Shown: piece by piece, positions 1-14,000 of the stretch
Numbering within the stretch: the stretch's first letter is position 1
Layout of the letters: every line of letters starts with the position of its first letter
Source: Piscicola geometra
Lineage: Eukaryota; Annelida; Clitellata; Hirudinida; Piscicolidae
NCBI GenBank assembly: GCA_943735955.1
Contig: OX030965.1
Location: 6,361,003-6,425,002, forward strand
Direction of reading: 5' to 3'
DNA length: 64,000 bases
Notes under the pieces: generated by a model
Databases searched by the model: none
Told to the model about the DNA's origin: nothing
What the model saw: only the letters and a program-made list of their open reading frames with translations
Position numbers and translations under genes: made by a program

Positions 1-1171
1 TCACCAAAGCCTTTTCATCTTCAAAGTACTTGGCGGTGACTTTCTTTGAGACGATCTGGGCCCTTACCAAATCGCCATGAAGCAGATTCAATCGCATTTG
101 TTCCAGAATGAATGAAACCTTCTCCTGCTTTTCCATTGAACCGTAAGTCTCCACCTGGAATGGTTGAGTAGAGGTTTCCAGGGTTTGTGATATTGTTTAA
201 TTGTAATTTTTATAAAATCTAATGAAGATTCAAAGTGTTTTTGAAAAAAAAATCTCTGAAATTTTTTTTACCTAAAATGTATTATGGCAAAAAATATTTA
301 TAAAAAAATGATTACAGTTTCAGAAATTAATTAATTTCCACAAATCAACCAGCCAACCAACCTGCAACTCTTGCAATACAGACGCAGCCTCAGCAATGTT
401 TCCCTCCTCCTCTCTAATCTTCGACAGCATCAAACTTAATCTAGCTCTTTCGTTTTCCACGTAAATCTTTCCAGCCGTCACAGTCCTCAACGTTTCAATG
501 AGCTTCAATTTTATTTCCTTATCTGTGGTTTTTTCCACATATCCGTACACTTCTTGCACCATTTTCACCACAGCCTGTTTCAGTTGTCCCCTCTTTTTCG
601 TCATTGTCACTATCATCTCGTTGAGAAGGTCATAGTTTTTGAGCTCGTGACACAAGCTCACGATGCATACAAGGATTTTACCTGTAGATATAGCATCTGC
701 CCCCTGGATATTGGGGAGTATGGTGTGAATCAAAAATAGTAGTTAATGGGTAGATGAATAATGAAATGATAAAGTACATATGATGCTTGAACAATGAAAT
801 TATTTTTATTTGATTATTATTGAATATTTCTCATTATTAAAATTCATACATACACTTCTCGTCTGCTTCTCCAGAGCAGTAAGTAGATCAAGAGCTTCAG
901 TCAACTTGCCGCTCTGAAAAAAAAGTTTATTTAAAAATCATTAAATATTTTGAAATCATTCATATTAATAATTGAGATTTAAAAATTAGTTAGACGCAAG
1001 TTGAAATATTTGTGACTGTGCAAAAACTATAATCAGAGTTTGAAAACAACAGATTAATTTGAAATTTTTTACCCGAGCTATTTTTTCACATTCGGGAATT
1101 TTTTCCGCCACCGTTGCGCTGTAATCCACGTCCATTTTGTTAACTTTTCCATCATTCAAATAGTCGGCCAT
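1..1171 (-). CDS. PSMD12: 26S proteasome non-ATPase regulatory subunit 12 (PSMD12/Rpn5), 5' part, four exons, truncated by window edge
   Basis: Rpn5 is a PCI-domain scaffold subunit of the 19S regulatory lid of the 26S proteasome, acting in ubiquitin-dependent protein breakdown in cytosol and nucleus. Reading the minus strand, exon 1 is 1171-1073 (33 codons, with [10 protein letters not shown] and PECEKIAR as in animal PSMD12). Exon 2 is 913-854 (20 codons, LEKQTR). Exon 3 is 703-362 (114 codons, with [21 protein letters not shown] and ASVLQELQ). Exon 4 runs from 154 past base 1 ([24 protein letters not shown]). All introns are phase 0 with GT/AG ends (914-1072, 704-853, 155-361); the third has a weak GTTGGT donor. 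About 218 of an expected ~450 residues are present, and the C-terminal PCI domain lies outside the window. The start at 1171 was chosen because MADYL aligns with the usual MAD start; an in-frame ATG at 1189 would add six residues. Family identity is very secure by recall of the animal proteins; no search was run. Confidence 0.95.
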
Positions 1172-3112
1172 TTTTGATAAGTTTTTCAAAAGTGAATGTT
1201 TATGAATGTGAAAACGTTTTAAGATTTAATTTAGGTTTATAATTTTTGCACTAATTTATTTTGAAAAATTAATATCTTTCAATATTTTAATAACAAGAAC
1301 CATTTATTTTCCTTTTTTTAAATATTTCATAGTTTTGTAAAACAAAGACGTTTAGCCTAGTGAATGAAATATTATTTAAAACATAATGAACAATAATAAC
1401 AATAACTTTTTTTTTATTGATAATAGGAACTGAATAAATAGATTTAGGAAAGCAAATAGTGTAGAAATGTAGGTATAAGCTTCATTTCTAAAACGTCTAT
1501 TTCTGACACCAATAGACTATGGACCATAGTATCATTAAACAATCGTCAACATACTTGTCAGAATCTATTTAATACAACTTTTTAATAAGTTTCAGACATT
1601 TAAACAGATTATTTCAACAAAATTGCCTAAATTTAAATCCAATATCTTTTTCTATCAACATCTAGTGGTTTAGAAAAAGACCTATTCAATATATATTGTC
1701 CATACATAAAAAAATGTCAAAAAGATTCTAGTGACTCTGATTACGGGTGATAAACATTATTACTTTTAGACCGAATTTGAACTAGCTAAACATCAATCAA
1801 TATTTTAAAACAAATTTCTTTAGAAAAAAATATAATAAAAACTAGAATAGGAATGTAACTATTTTTATTTTTCTCAAACTTATCCTTATTATTATTATTA
1901 TTAATTAGCTTCTTCATATGAGAAGTCGTATATCATGCAGCGTATCTCTACCATCTTAACTATTCTGGCTCAAATTAATGATGCAAAAATATGAAGAAGA
2001 AAGTTGAGAATCTAATTTAAGTTTTTATTTTCAAACTTTAAACAAATTTATTTTAAATTTTGGATATAGTTCCGCAAGAAGAAATAATATCAAACTAGAA
2101 AAAGAATTCGTAGTACAATTTTTTAACGAGCAATGATGTTAAAAATACAATATAAAGATGAAAAATATAAAAACAGTTATAATGAAGGAAAAGATAGATG
2201 TAAAGATAAAAGAACCTAATCGAAAAAGGAACGGAAAAAGAATCGATCGTGGGATTATCATGATTTTATGTTTGCCAAGATGATTTTGATAATAATGATA
2301 ATGATGATAAGAAGAGAAAAAACAAATGAAAAGTTTTTCAGACATGAAAATATATATTTTGATATTTTTATATAGCAAAAAAAATTGATTGCTTTATCTA
2401 GAATAAATTCAAGAGAAATATCGAAAATATTTTGAGATTCTAATTATATGCCGAATATGAAAACAAAGTAGATAACAAATGAAGCGAAAAGCAGAAAACT
2501 AAGATAATGATGGATGAAAATAAATAGAATAATTTATAATGGTAACGGTAACGGTAAAAAAGAGAAAAAAAAAAAGAATAAAAGATGGTGATGAAATACA
2601 AGACAAAGAAGAAGAGAAAGAAGATTGAAAGGGGAGGAGAGTGTGGATGGGTGGATTAGAAACAGACCGAGTGAGGAAACTGGAAACTTGCGTGACTGGG
2701 TGGCAAGCAGAAAGGCTCAGAATAAACAAATTCAATCAACGCGAACCCAGGCGTTCTGTGCATAAATGTCCGGCTTTTGTCCGTGTGGATGGAAGTGTGT
2801 TTCGCTATGTTTGTGTGTGTGTGTTTTTTGTTTTTGTGGAAAGTAATGCGTGTATATGAAAAATAATTGAGTTAATGTAGTCCAAGAAGAATAGGATTTT
2901 AAACTATAGTACAAGAATTCTCACTGCTTTTCCAAACTTTAGAATGAATAAGAAACTGTGTCTGTAATGGCTTGAACTAGATCTGAATTAACCGAATAAA
3001 TAGTTGAATTTTTTTACTTTAGAACGTGTAGGTTTTTTTCTGTCTGTTCGTATGTCTGTATGCGGAAGAAGGAGTGTGTTTACTAATCCGTTGAGTGGGT
3101 TTTGGAATAATG
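1172..3112. other. Intergenic DNA upstream of PSMD12, no gene seen
   Basis: This should contain the PSMD12 promoter and 5' UTR immediately above 1171, but no TATA box or initiator can be assigned with confidence. From about 2100 to 2650 the plus strand is strongly purine-rich (A and GA runs), which produces hydrophobic spurious reading frames on the other strand. A less AT-rich patch at 2640-2790 is open on both strands for about 50 codons but shows no recognisable domain. Short TG runs begin near 2790. Confidence 0.6.
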
Positions 3113-3626
<514 letters not shown>

Positions 3627-4773
3627 AATGTGATTGAGAAATTCTATACGTACAAAAGAGTATGTAACTATTTTTCTTTGTGAATTTTAAAAGATGTGAA
3701 AGAGATAATGTAGGTAAATGTGTGGAAAGAAGATCAAGTTAGAGTTGAAAGAAGGGAGAGAATATGGGAAAACTGTAAGTAGGAAGGATAAAAGAAATTA
3801 AAAGGGAGGTAGTGGAGTGTGCAAAGGGACGTGGTGAATGAAAGGTGAATTTAAAAGATAAATTATTTTCAGTATTAATAAAAGTGTCTGAAGTGAATAC
3901 CATTGAGAAATTACGTTCGGAAAAGTTTTTTCGGTCTTTTTAGCATTTTTACGTTATTCTTACTTAGTTATTGCTATTTGTATTTCTCCATAGAAACATT
4001 TCACCTCTATTTATTTCAATGCATTTTATTATCGCTTCAGAATTTCAATTGCAAAAAAAGTTTTTGGCATTTTTCAGAAGTTTTTAGAGAGAAATAAATC
4101 TTTTTTATGTTCAATTTCGTTCTCAACGAAAAACTTTATTCAAATTTTTTTCAATAATTTATTTTTTTTATTCATTATATATAAAAAAATGGAATATTTT
4201 TTTTTATAATTAATTAAATCAGATCAAACTTTAATGTTCTGAAAAATGAAACAAAATTATTTTTATAGTTCAATAAAAATGATTTTCTTCACTTATAGTG
4301 ATCTGTTCCGCTTCTAAGCTACCCAGTTAAATATCTCCTTAATTATTTTCCAATGCATTAACCTGAATTAATAAATCATCAAACCATTATTCTATAAAAC
4401 ATTTTTTAACTAAAGCTCGAATGATTTTTTTATCCTCAATTACTATCAAATCCAATCCTCAACTGAAACACTGTACAACCTCATATAATAAAAGAAAAAT
4501 ATTCAGAAACAAAAACCGCTAAAAAACAGAAACTGCAATGAAGTTATCCATAACACATAGATTACATTAGAAAATCACAATAAAGATTAATTTTGTAACA
4601 AGAATACTTCTAAAGAATAACAGAATCCACTCATCAACCATTGCACTCATCAAATTTCATTCAAATTTCCACCCATTCAACTAACCATCCATCAACAAAA
4701 TCAACTAACCACAGCTATATAAGCTTTTTTTATATTTCAAACTTCCCATTCAACCACCAGCCTAGCCATCTAA
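3627..4773. other. AT-rich intergenic DNA, nothing recognised
   Basis: Starts with a purine-rich stretch (about 3690-3860), followed by A/T-rich sequence. No reading frame with protein-like composition, RNA gene or mobile-element end was seen. Confidence 0.5.
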
Positions 4774-4870
4774 CCTTCACCCATCCACCCTTCACCCATC
4801 CACCCTTCACCCATCCACCCTTCACCCATCCACCCTTCACCCATCCACCCTTCACCCATCCACCCTTCAC
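4774..4870. repeat. 15-bp minisatellite, about 6.5 perfect copies
   Basis: The unit CCTTCACCCATCCAC repeats exactly six times (4774-4863), followed by a partial copy ending at 4870. It is C-rich on the plus strand and embedded in looser CCATC/CAACC-rich sequence (4620-4790) from which it probably expanded. Pro-Pro-Phe-Thr-His and Gly-Trp-Val-Lys frames across it are by-products of the repeat, not a gene. Confidence 0.95.
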
Positions 4871-7800
4871 TTTTATACCGCCCATCCAATCGCCCGGAGG
4901 TTTTTTGCGAAACTTTTGCGTTTGTATCATCCATCAACTTTTACGGCCGTGCAGTTCATTGAACGCCATAAAAGGCCTTATTTATAGAACGAACAACACC
5001 TCAACCAAATCAATGAACAACACTCCCCCGTGAAATGACTCGAATACCAATTATAAAAAATATCCAGAAAAAGTATTCGTAAATACGAGTCAAATTACGT
5101 CGGATTACTTTGGTTACTTTTTCATCTTATAATGTAGACTGATTTAGAAAATAAAAAACTTTCGAGAATGTGCCTGAAATAAAATGAAATTTCAAAAATC
5201 TTGTATAACAAAAGACTAGTAAATAATTATATATTTTATTTTTATTTTTACTTTTCAAAAAAACACAATACAATTTCATTACATTTTTAAAATTTGAACT
5301 TTTTGTATCAAGTCTATTGAGTTTTTAATAGTTTCTTAAAAGATAACTTGAAATATCAAAAATACTATCTACTTTCTCAAAAAATAATGTGAAAAAAAAA
5401 ACAAAAACAAACTAAAAAAACCTCTTTCAGCAATCGGTATCTGCTTTTGATAACACCCAACGTAAACACAAAAGTGCGGCGATAAAACTCCCCATACAGA
5501 AGTATTCGAAATATTCCAGCCTTTTAACGCGTTAACTTTCCTTTCAAAAGGGCAAAAATTATTTTGGAACGTTATTTGAAAAGAGAAAGTGTTTTTCTCG
5601 TTAATTTGGGAGCCTAAGTTTATTTTATGTATTTTGGACGTTTATCTACACTGAATTGCTAGCTTTAAAACACTATTTAAGCTTCAATTGTATTCACTTT
5701 CAAGCTCAAGCATCAATTCTAACGCAATAAAGAGTAATTTTGACTTTTTTTTATTTTATAGAAAAAACTTTTAGATAGAGAATCTGCAAAAACATGCAAA
5801 TCATCAGTAAATAATTGTTAGCTTACAATTCAACAGATTCATTTGTTCAAAACCTAAATATTAACACTATTAAATTCTGAAAAATATCATGTTTCAAAAA
5901 TCTTGTACGAAATCAGGTCATGAAGTTAACACATTATTCTGAGTAAAATAATAAATTGTCAATAATCTAGATAAACATTTTTTCATTGTAATCTTTTTTT
6001 AAATACGTATTAATCTTTTCCTTCTTCCAATTTTTTACAAGGTTTAAAGTCACCTGTAATTCATACCTGTCACTCCGCAATAAGCTTCATTTAATAGATC
6101 ATTTTCAAACATATTTCACGCTTATTTTAGACCAAGCCTTAAGTTTTTTGTTCAACTTTACATTACTACTTTAACTCCCATCTTCTCTTCATCTTTCAAC
6201 AAAACATCACCACTCATCTTCAACTCCTCACCAACCTCCTATCAACACACGAATTAGTTTAAGTGATTTAGTGGTAGAGGTTGTTTGGGAACGGGATACT
6301 CGATAACACAATTGCCTTTAAAGGCGATTGATTCTACTTTTATAAAAAAACATTTTTTTGTCATTTAGTAGACACTAAAATTGCAAATATTTGGTATACT
6401 AAAAGTATGAGAAAACTAAATGTATTTTACATTTAATGTTTTTCTGAATAGTTTTATTGTTTAATTGAGATGCTTGTGTCTGGAAACTATAAATATATTA
6501 TTTGAAAGAAATCAGTGTTTATGGAGTATCATGAAGACAAAAACGTTTTTGTGAAAAATAAGATAAATATTCTGTTTTTCACTAAAAGTTGGAGATTTAT
6601 TTTTCACATGTATCTCACGTTTTTTCAATAAAAACACTATTTTAAAGGCTAATGCAGTTCGTTTGGAGTGAAAAAAACTTAAAAAAACAAAAGTAACTCT
6701 GTAATCTATGTTCAATCAAAATAGTTCAAACTCAAAATAGGCTTTAGGATCTCTAAAGAATGCAACTTTGCCAGAACTTAAAAAACGATGTGAAAGCTTA
6801 ACAAAAATAGCAAGTTCTTAAAGAGTAAATATTGAAGTTTGAGACGGAAATAACTCTAGTTATAAATATTTTTTTTAATGTAAAAAAATCTAAAGTTTTT
6901 TTTATAAATTTACCCACTTTTGTATAACTTGATTAAATTTTCACAAAGGGCGTCTAAACATGGCAATGGAAACAATTAGAATTGTCTTATACATCAGTTC
7001 GTAATGCCTCCATTTTGCGAGTCTAAATGACCTCTGGGCTTCTTTCCAAACACCCAATACTCCATTCTCATCCTATTTCATTCCATCTAGATGTTCACTC
7101 TATCAAGCTACATTTTTCTAAATATTTTTAAAAAAATTTTTAATGCTTCATTTAAAGTTTTTATTTTAGTTTAAAATTTTTGTTTTTTCACAGTTTAAAC
7201 CAAGAAAAACCAGATAAATAAAATACTATAATTTTTCAGTTTGTTCAAATATATTTTGACAAAAAAATATACATTTTCGTTAACAAGGGTCTTTAGCGAG
7301 CGGCTGACGTTTAATGATTATTTACTGTGACATTATTTCAAAAGCATTTTAGTCAGCTTTTGAAGATCATATCTCTAAACTATGGCTAAGTAAGACCTCA
7401 AATAGCCTTTTAAATTTAACTTGTAATATCACGAAGGCTTACGTTATCGTTGCGCTTATTAGGATGAAACTGATGACTTTTTTGTTTCAGTTAATTTAGC
7501 TAAAAATATCATTTTGATACCAAAAATGATATTATAAAAGTTGAATATACTTTTTTTCAAATGCATTTGGAAAAATAAATTTAAGACTACTTTTTTTTCA
7601 TTAATTCTTTTACAAAATAGAAAACACAGAAAAAACAAAAACAATGAAATATTTTCTTTAAAAACTCAAAAAATAAAAGTTTTCAAAACTTATTGTTAAC
7701 GAATTTTTAGTTGAAGAAAAATGTTAGAAAGTATTTATGAATGAAAATGAAAAAATGAAAATGAAAACTTTATAATGTAAGAAAAAGTTTGATAAAAAAA

Positions 7801-8735
7801 CATATTTAAAATCATTTTAAATATTTCTAATGACTGAAATGTGATAAGCATCAGAAGAATTTGACACGTTACGATGCGGGTGGTTTATTAGAAAGGGGAA
7901 GTGCAACAATATGTTTTTTATTATAAGCATTATTTTTCCTTTCTACTTTTCTAATCTATTAATTTTTAATAAATATTTGATAACATTTCTATGTTCATCT
8001 TTTCATCTATTATTTTAAGAAATTTTATAATTTTTAGTGAGTTCATGAATCTTTTTTAAATTATTAAAATCATAGAAAAAAATTTGTAATATTTATTTTA
8101 TTCGAACTTTTTTTTTCAACATTTAGATAACATCAAAAAAATAACATTTTAGAACTATAGTTATAAAATCATCCAAAATTGCTTTCTGCGATTCCTTCAC
8201 AGATAACGCTGCTAATTTATCACCTTCACATAACCTGTTATTATAATCTTCCTTTACTTTGTATAACAAATACTTTTCATAAATTTGCACATACGTGATA
8301 CATATGTGTAAATATTTTAGATAATCAACATTATATGAAAAGAATTATACTTACTATGAAAATATTTAGTTTTGTGAAACTTGGAAAGTAAAACAAATGT
8401 TTAAACTTCAAATTTAATTGCAAAATTTTTTTTGGAACATTTTTAATTAGTAAAAAAATAGTGGAAAAAAATTTGATTGTGCTTATAATTTTAAAAATAC
8501 AATTATAATTATTAAAAAAGTTATTTATCAAATAAAAATTAGTTTTAAAGAAAAAATATTTTGAATCATGAAAAAATTATAGAAGTTTATTGAGGTGTAA
8601 TCTAATATAGATACATCATCAAATTACTTGAATTATTCAAAACCAACACAAAACATGACACTGATCAAAGATTTATTTGATCCTAATAAGCTGGCTTATT
8701 AAACTAATTCGAATATGAAGAACTTAAATTTTAAC
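4871..8735. other. AT-rich intergenic DNA, nothing recognised
   Basis: Nearly 4 kb without protein-like reading frames. A pyrimidine-rich patch lies at about 6120-6245. A tRNA box-A-like string at 6265-6275 (TGATTTAGTGG) has no matching box B about 30-40 bases downstream, so no RNA gene is called. Confidence 0.5.
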
Positions 8736-8917
8736 TTTGAATGGAAATATATTAAATGTATTTATATTAAATTAAATGTAAATTACTTGGATTAAAAAGC
8801 AATATATTTTTTAAACCTAATAAAATTTTGAATTGAAATATATTAAATGTATTTATATTAAATTAAATTTAAATTACTTGGCTTAAAAATCAATATATTT
8901 TTTAAACCTAATAAAAT
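8736..8917. repeat. Direct tandem duplication, two 91-bp copies
   Basis: Copy 1 (8736-8826) and copy 2 (8827-8917) line up without gaps and differ at only about four positions by eye. The unit is AT-rich, contains TTACTTGG and AAACCTAATAAAA, and has no coding potential. The near-identity suggests a recent local duplication. Confidence 0.9.
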
Positions 8918-10654
8918 GTAAATTAGAAAAATATTAAAACATCTAACATTCAAATATGAATACACACGAATGCGTTCCTAACAAAACTAATATCCAAATA
9001 ACAAGAGAATACACCAAACATTTCAGATTCTAAAGTATGTGAATACACTTAATTATATGATAGATCACACAAGTTTGCAAACTCTCAGAAAATCTCATGC
9101 AAACTTACGCACATGTAGTTCTGGCTCATTATTTGAATGCATGACTTATGAAATTCAAGCAGACTTCAAGTTGAATTCATTAATCACGCACCTTGTGTTC
9201 CTAATAAATCTTAAGACCCCATGGGCCAAAACAAGTCGAAGGGTTAAGAAAATTTTATAAATGCTCAAAAAAATGTTAATAGAAATTTTTTATAACTAAA
9301 TTTTATCATTATTATATTTTTTCAAAATTTAAAGTTGTTTGGTGATAGACTGATTTTCCAATTTTTTTAAAACACAATTTTAACACAACTCAAATTAGAA
9401 AAATGATCTATACATACCACTAATGCAAAAATCCATTCCACCCTTCAGCTTTTGTCATTCTGAAAGACCGAAACGCTAACAAAGGTCTTTCGCTATAACA
9501 AATGATTTATTACTGACATACCGCCAAAAGCATTTTCGAATAGAAGAGATTTAAATAAAAGAGTTCAAAGGTGACTTCAAGGTCTATAGCATTCGTGTAT
9601 TCCCATATTTCAACTTTTTCCCAAGATTTTGTTTTATCGAAAAATAATTTGTTAAATTTTTTTTCCTTATTCAAATTAAATTCATTCAAACTAGTAAAAA
9701 ATAAAACAAAGGTATCTATAAAAATTATCTGAAAAACAATTTTTGTGATTATATTAGAATATTATAAGTAGAACAAAATTGATTTTCATCACAGGCAATT
9801 CATTTACTTTGATCAAGTATCCAACCATTCAATCTTTTTATAATCAAAAACATTTTCATTTTTTATTCTTGTATTTAAAAGTTCATTTAAAAAAAATTTT
9901 AATGCACAAAAATGTACAAATATTCATAAAAGCAAAAAAAAATATTAAACTTTCTAAAAAGCAATGTCTAAAATTACGAACAATAAAATCGTCAATATAA
10001 AAAATAACAATAGATTCTTTCATATTCGCTCGATAAATATTCGGCTATTGAAAACTGCATGAGAATGTAAGCCTGAAGTGGTTTCTTCGAATATTTGGAT
10101 TTTGTTTTTTTATGATTCAATATTGTATGAAACAAAAATTAAAACAAAAAATTTGTGTTCATTAAAATGTTCTGTAAACATTTTAAATCGGATTAACTGA
10201 TATTTCTCTTAATATATTTTTGAAAACATATTTAATTTATTTTAATACGGAATTATTGAATTTTAGAGTGAAAATGCATTTTGAGAAAGTTTTAAATTTA
10301 ATCATGCCAATAACTGTCACAACAACTGTTACCGCAACAAGTGTTTGCATTTATTATGGTTATTATTTTTTCTTACTTTTATGAACAAAAGTTTTTCATT
10401 ATTATTATTATTGGAGTAAAATAGAATTCGAAAAAATAACTAAATCTTTCGGATTAATGTAAAATAATTTCGAATTTAAGTTTTACAATTTTATAACTTT
10501 TTACTTTTTTTACTGAAAAGCAACAAACAATTTTTTATCACAATTTTTATTTATGTTTTAAAAAGTCAATTATTTCTTTCACTACTCAGTAAAAATTTTG
10601 CATAATAGCTTTTTAACAACTTTGAATGAAAATCTACATAAATAATTCGATAAT
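8918..10654. other. AT-rich intergenic DNA with one short hairpin, otherwise nothing recognised
   Basis: The only structure noted is an 8-bp perfect inverted repeat, GAAAGACC at 9462-9469 and GGTCTTTC at 9484-9491, separated by 14 bases within a slightly less AT-rich patch (about 9430-9610). No gene was seen. Confidence 0.4.
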
Positions 10655-11075
10655 GATATTGAAGCACGCACACACTGGTGCACATGTGAATTTACAACAG
10701 TTTTGAAACTCGGTACATATATGAAAAAAGCAAGCGTACACAGAGGCGGACAGAGTTTTGTATGTGCATGTGCATGTCTTTTAACATTCTAGTCACACAC
10801 ACATGCACAATTTTTTTTACATACACACCCGCTCATGCACAAACACACACAAGCCAGAAACATGTACACACTCACAAACTCATATACACATCGACATACA
10901 CTATAATTACAAAATACTTAGTATTTTAGTGATTAGTTGCCTGAGTTTGATGCGCCGAAGAATAACGTCATAATCTTAATGATACTGTCAATCACCCCTT
11001 TTCGCAAGTTTTAAAACACACACTTATATACAAACTCACACATGCAAAAATAAACATACTTACACACAAGTTAGT
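10655..11075. repeat. Degenerate CA/TG-rich low-complexity region
   Basis: Dispersed CACACA, ACACATGCAC and TGTGCATGTG runs are separated by short AT-rich spacers. This looks like a decayed microsatellite cluster rather than an ordered array. No coding potential. Confidence 0.75.
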
Positions 11076-14000
11076 ACATAATGGTTTTAACTGCATTCTG
11101 AAAGTTTTTTAAATAATTTTCAAAATTGAAAATTGTAGATAGAGAAAAGGCTAAGATAATCTTGGAACTTTATCTAAATGATCTAATCGATGTTGATGAA
11201 GTTTTTGCAAAATTGGAAATATTGACTCTTGTTTGTTTGGAATAGAGTTGATTTTTAATGTGTTTAAAAAAACTGTATTTTAGATTAATTTAGTGTTCTT
11301 GAAGAGCTAGTTAGTGGAATAACTATTTTTTTGAACAATTTTTTTTTCTTGTAAATTCTAAAAATATGATGATCAAAGCATTTACTAAAAAGACATTTCT
11401 TTGCAAAAAAAGTATTTAATCCAAGGTTGTTTAGTTATATTATTTATGAAATCTTTATTATGTTTTTGAATTAATTAATTATTCATTTTCATTTCACCAC
11501 TATTCTTCAATTCTTTTATTATATTGCCATTGCATCCGCACCCATCAAACTTTCTTTTCATCTATCACGCACACATCCAGTGCTCCATCATAGCTCAACT
11601 CTTCTCTAATTTCATCCGGCTTGTGAGTTTGTGAGTTTGTTTGATTTTATGATTTTACTAATATCTATTTTCTATACTTTATCTAAACATTGTGGAATAT
11701 TCACTTTTTTTAATAAGTTTTCTGGCCCTCTTTTGAGTATGTGGTAAATTTAATTCGTTGTTCATTTATATTTATATACTAGCTATTCATAAGGTATAAA
11801 TACTGAAATTTGATATTTGTATATTAATCTTTTTTTTCACTAATCAAATAAAAGATATATGTTTAAAAACCATTCTTTCAAACAATATTTGACGTAAATA
11901 GATGTATGCATATATTGATCCTATATAAATGCAATAGCTCTGAATGCCAGTTCCAACTAGCTACTATATTGAAATATATATGAACAGAATATAATATACA
12001 AGTACATACGTTTCCATATAGATTTTTATATTTATCACTCATATATATCTGATTTTGAATCAATATATGATTGTGTATGGTGTGGACGTGTATATAAATC
12101 GAAGGTTTGTGAGTCGATTTGTGAAGGTAAACAAAATAGATGATTTATTAGTCGTACTCTTGCAAAGGTTCTCAAGGCAGGTTGGTGGATTTTTAATAAT
12201 TTATAAACTGCGAATTTTGTAAACATTTATTTTAGTTATTAAAACACCAATATTTTCTTTAAAATGCTGGAAGATTAATTCCAATTAGATTTTTAATTAA
12301 ACTGACTTAATTATCATTTAAATTTTTGTTTTAAAACTATGGTTTTTGTAATTTAAATTATAAAATGTTCACCAGAGATATGTTTATATATATGAGATAG
12401 AGATTCTAAATATGACAATGGATATAAGGATAAACTAATCATATAATGATTCATACATAATAACGAATAAAAGTCTGAAATTATATATTTTCTTTAATAA
12501 AATTCTGAAAATTTCATTTCTAATCGAAAGATTAGGGTTATTTTCACCAAAAATGTTTAAAAAAGGACAATAATTCTTTTAATAAAGACATTTTAAAATA
12601 TTAGATCTCTACAGCCAAGAAAAACATCATCTAGAAGCTTGAAAGATTTCAAATATAAAATACTTGTAGAAAAACATTTTTGTTTGGGAATGAATGCATC
12701 GTCTTAGCGGAGCTTCATCTAAGTAATTTATAGGGCAAGTTATTTAATTAATTAGTGCCTTAATCGTATTACTGTTTTTGTATTCGCCCTTTTCGCAATC
12801 TTTCTTTTTTTTAATCAAGGTTGGAGCTAATTGAATATCCCGAGAGGATTTGAAACCAGAGAGGGTTACATGGTGGGTGGGTGAAATAGGATGATTGAAT
12901 CGTAAATCGAATAGAAGTGTGAATGGATATTCAATATAATAAAGAATTGAACGCCCTTTAAAGAAAAGTTTTGCATGAAAAGAAAAATAAATTGTTTTTG
13001 GAGAATTAGCTAGTTCAGTTCCATGAAAAACAGAATAGTTATTCAAGGATACTTTAAAAATTGACATCAAATTTCATATGAAAATCATTATTTTGAGTAG
13101 CACCTTTCTGCAAAAATATTACTGGTTAACTTTATGATTGTTTTCAATTATTTATCATTACATTTTTTTTTCGATCCTATATTTATTTTCATTCAAAAGT
13201 TATTTTCAAATTCATAAAAATCGTTTAAGAATATATTTTATGCTGAATTATTTGTGGAAAATGGAAAAACTTTTTCATTTGCATAATGTATTTATAACAA
13301 GTATCATCATAACGACCTATTCGCAAACAATCATTCAAGTATTGAACTATCAATTTATACTTTGAAAAAAAAACATTTTTTTTTAAATACACAGTGTTGT
13401 TTTAATGGAGATTTATGTTTAGCAGTGTGTTTTTGTTGCTGAAACAACTGTTCCAGATTTTTTATATTTTTACATTCTGTTTCTTTTATTTTTCAAGTTT
13501 ATTTTTATCTTTTCTAATACTTTTTCTAGCTTTTTGCTATTCTATTTTTTTAATTTTTATTTCATTTCTCATTTTTAAAATTCATATATTTATGCTGAAA
13601 ATCCCATAGTCTTTCTAAAAAAATATGTTTTTTTGAATTTCATCAATTCTAATGATGATTTTACGGAAAAAATAAATAAGCAATAGGAAAAAATTTGTTT
13701 TTCGTTTTTTGAAAAAACACACATTCAACTATCCTTCTTATTTTCAGTGCCATCCGACGACTAACAACACGCGAGATTTATTCTATACATAACAAACCAC
13801 TTTGGAATATTAATAACACACCTTTTTTCACACTTTATGAATGATTTATAAATATATTTAAACAACAATTTTGTAAAAATATTTTTAATTAACAATTCGA
13901 ATTGTCATTATTATTAAGAAACGACAAGTTGATAAAAAAATTAACGAAAAAATTCTTCTTCTTCAAGATAAGAAAAGACAAGTAAATTAGATGTATCGTT

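Noticed and set aside
2641..2859. 72-codon plus-strand frame of mixed composition (WMGGLETDRVRKLETCVTGW)
   Set aside because: The region is less AT-rich, so stops are rarer on both strands; the frame runs into TG repeat and no family is recognised.
4641..5033. Thr-His-Pro-Pro-Phe repeat protein (130 codons)
   Set aside because: Driven by the 15-bp minisatellite; flanking codons have no protein-like features.
6255..6320. tRNA-like box A (TGATTTAGTGG) suggesting a tRNA or SINE
   Set aside because: No box B at the expected distance and no clover-leaf pairing.
10655..11075. Possible telomere-like or CRISPR-like array in the CA-rich region
   Set aside because: No regular period or conserved repeat-spacer pattern; only degenerate CA runs.
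12744..13070. 108-codon minus-strand open frame
   Set aside because: Longer than most chance frames here, but it has no recognisable domain, no splice or promoter context and mixed low-complexity content.
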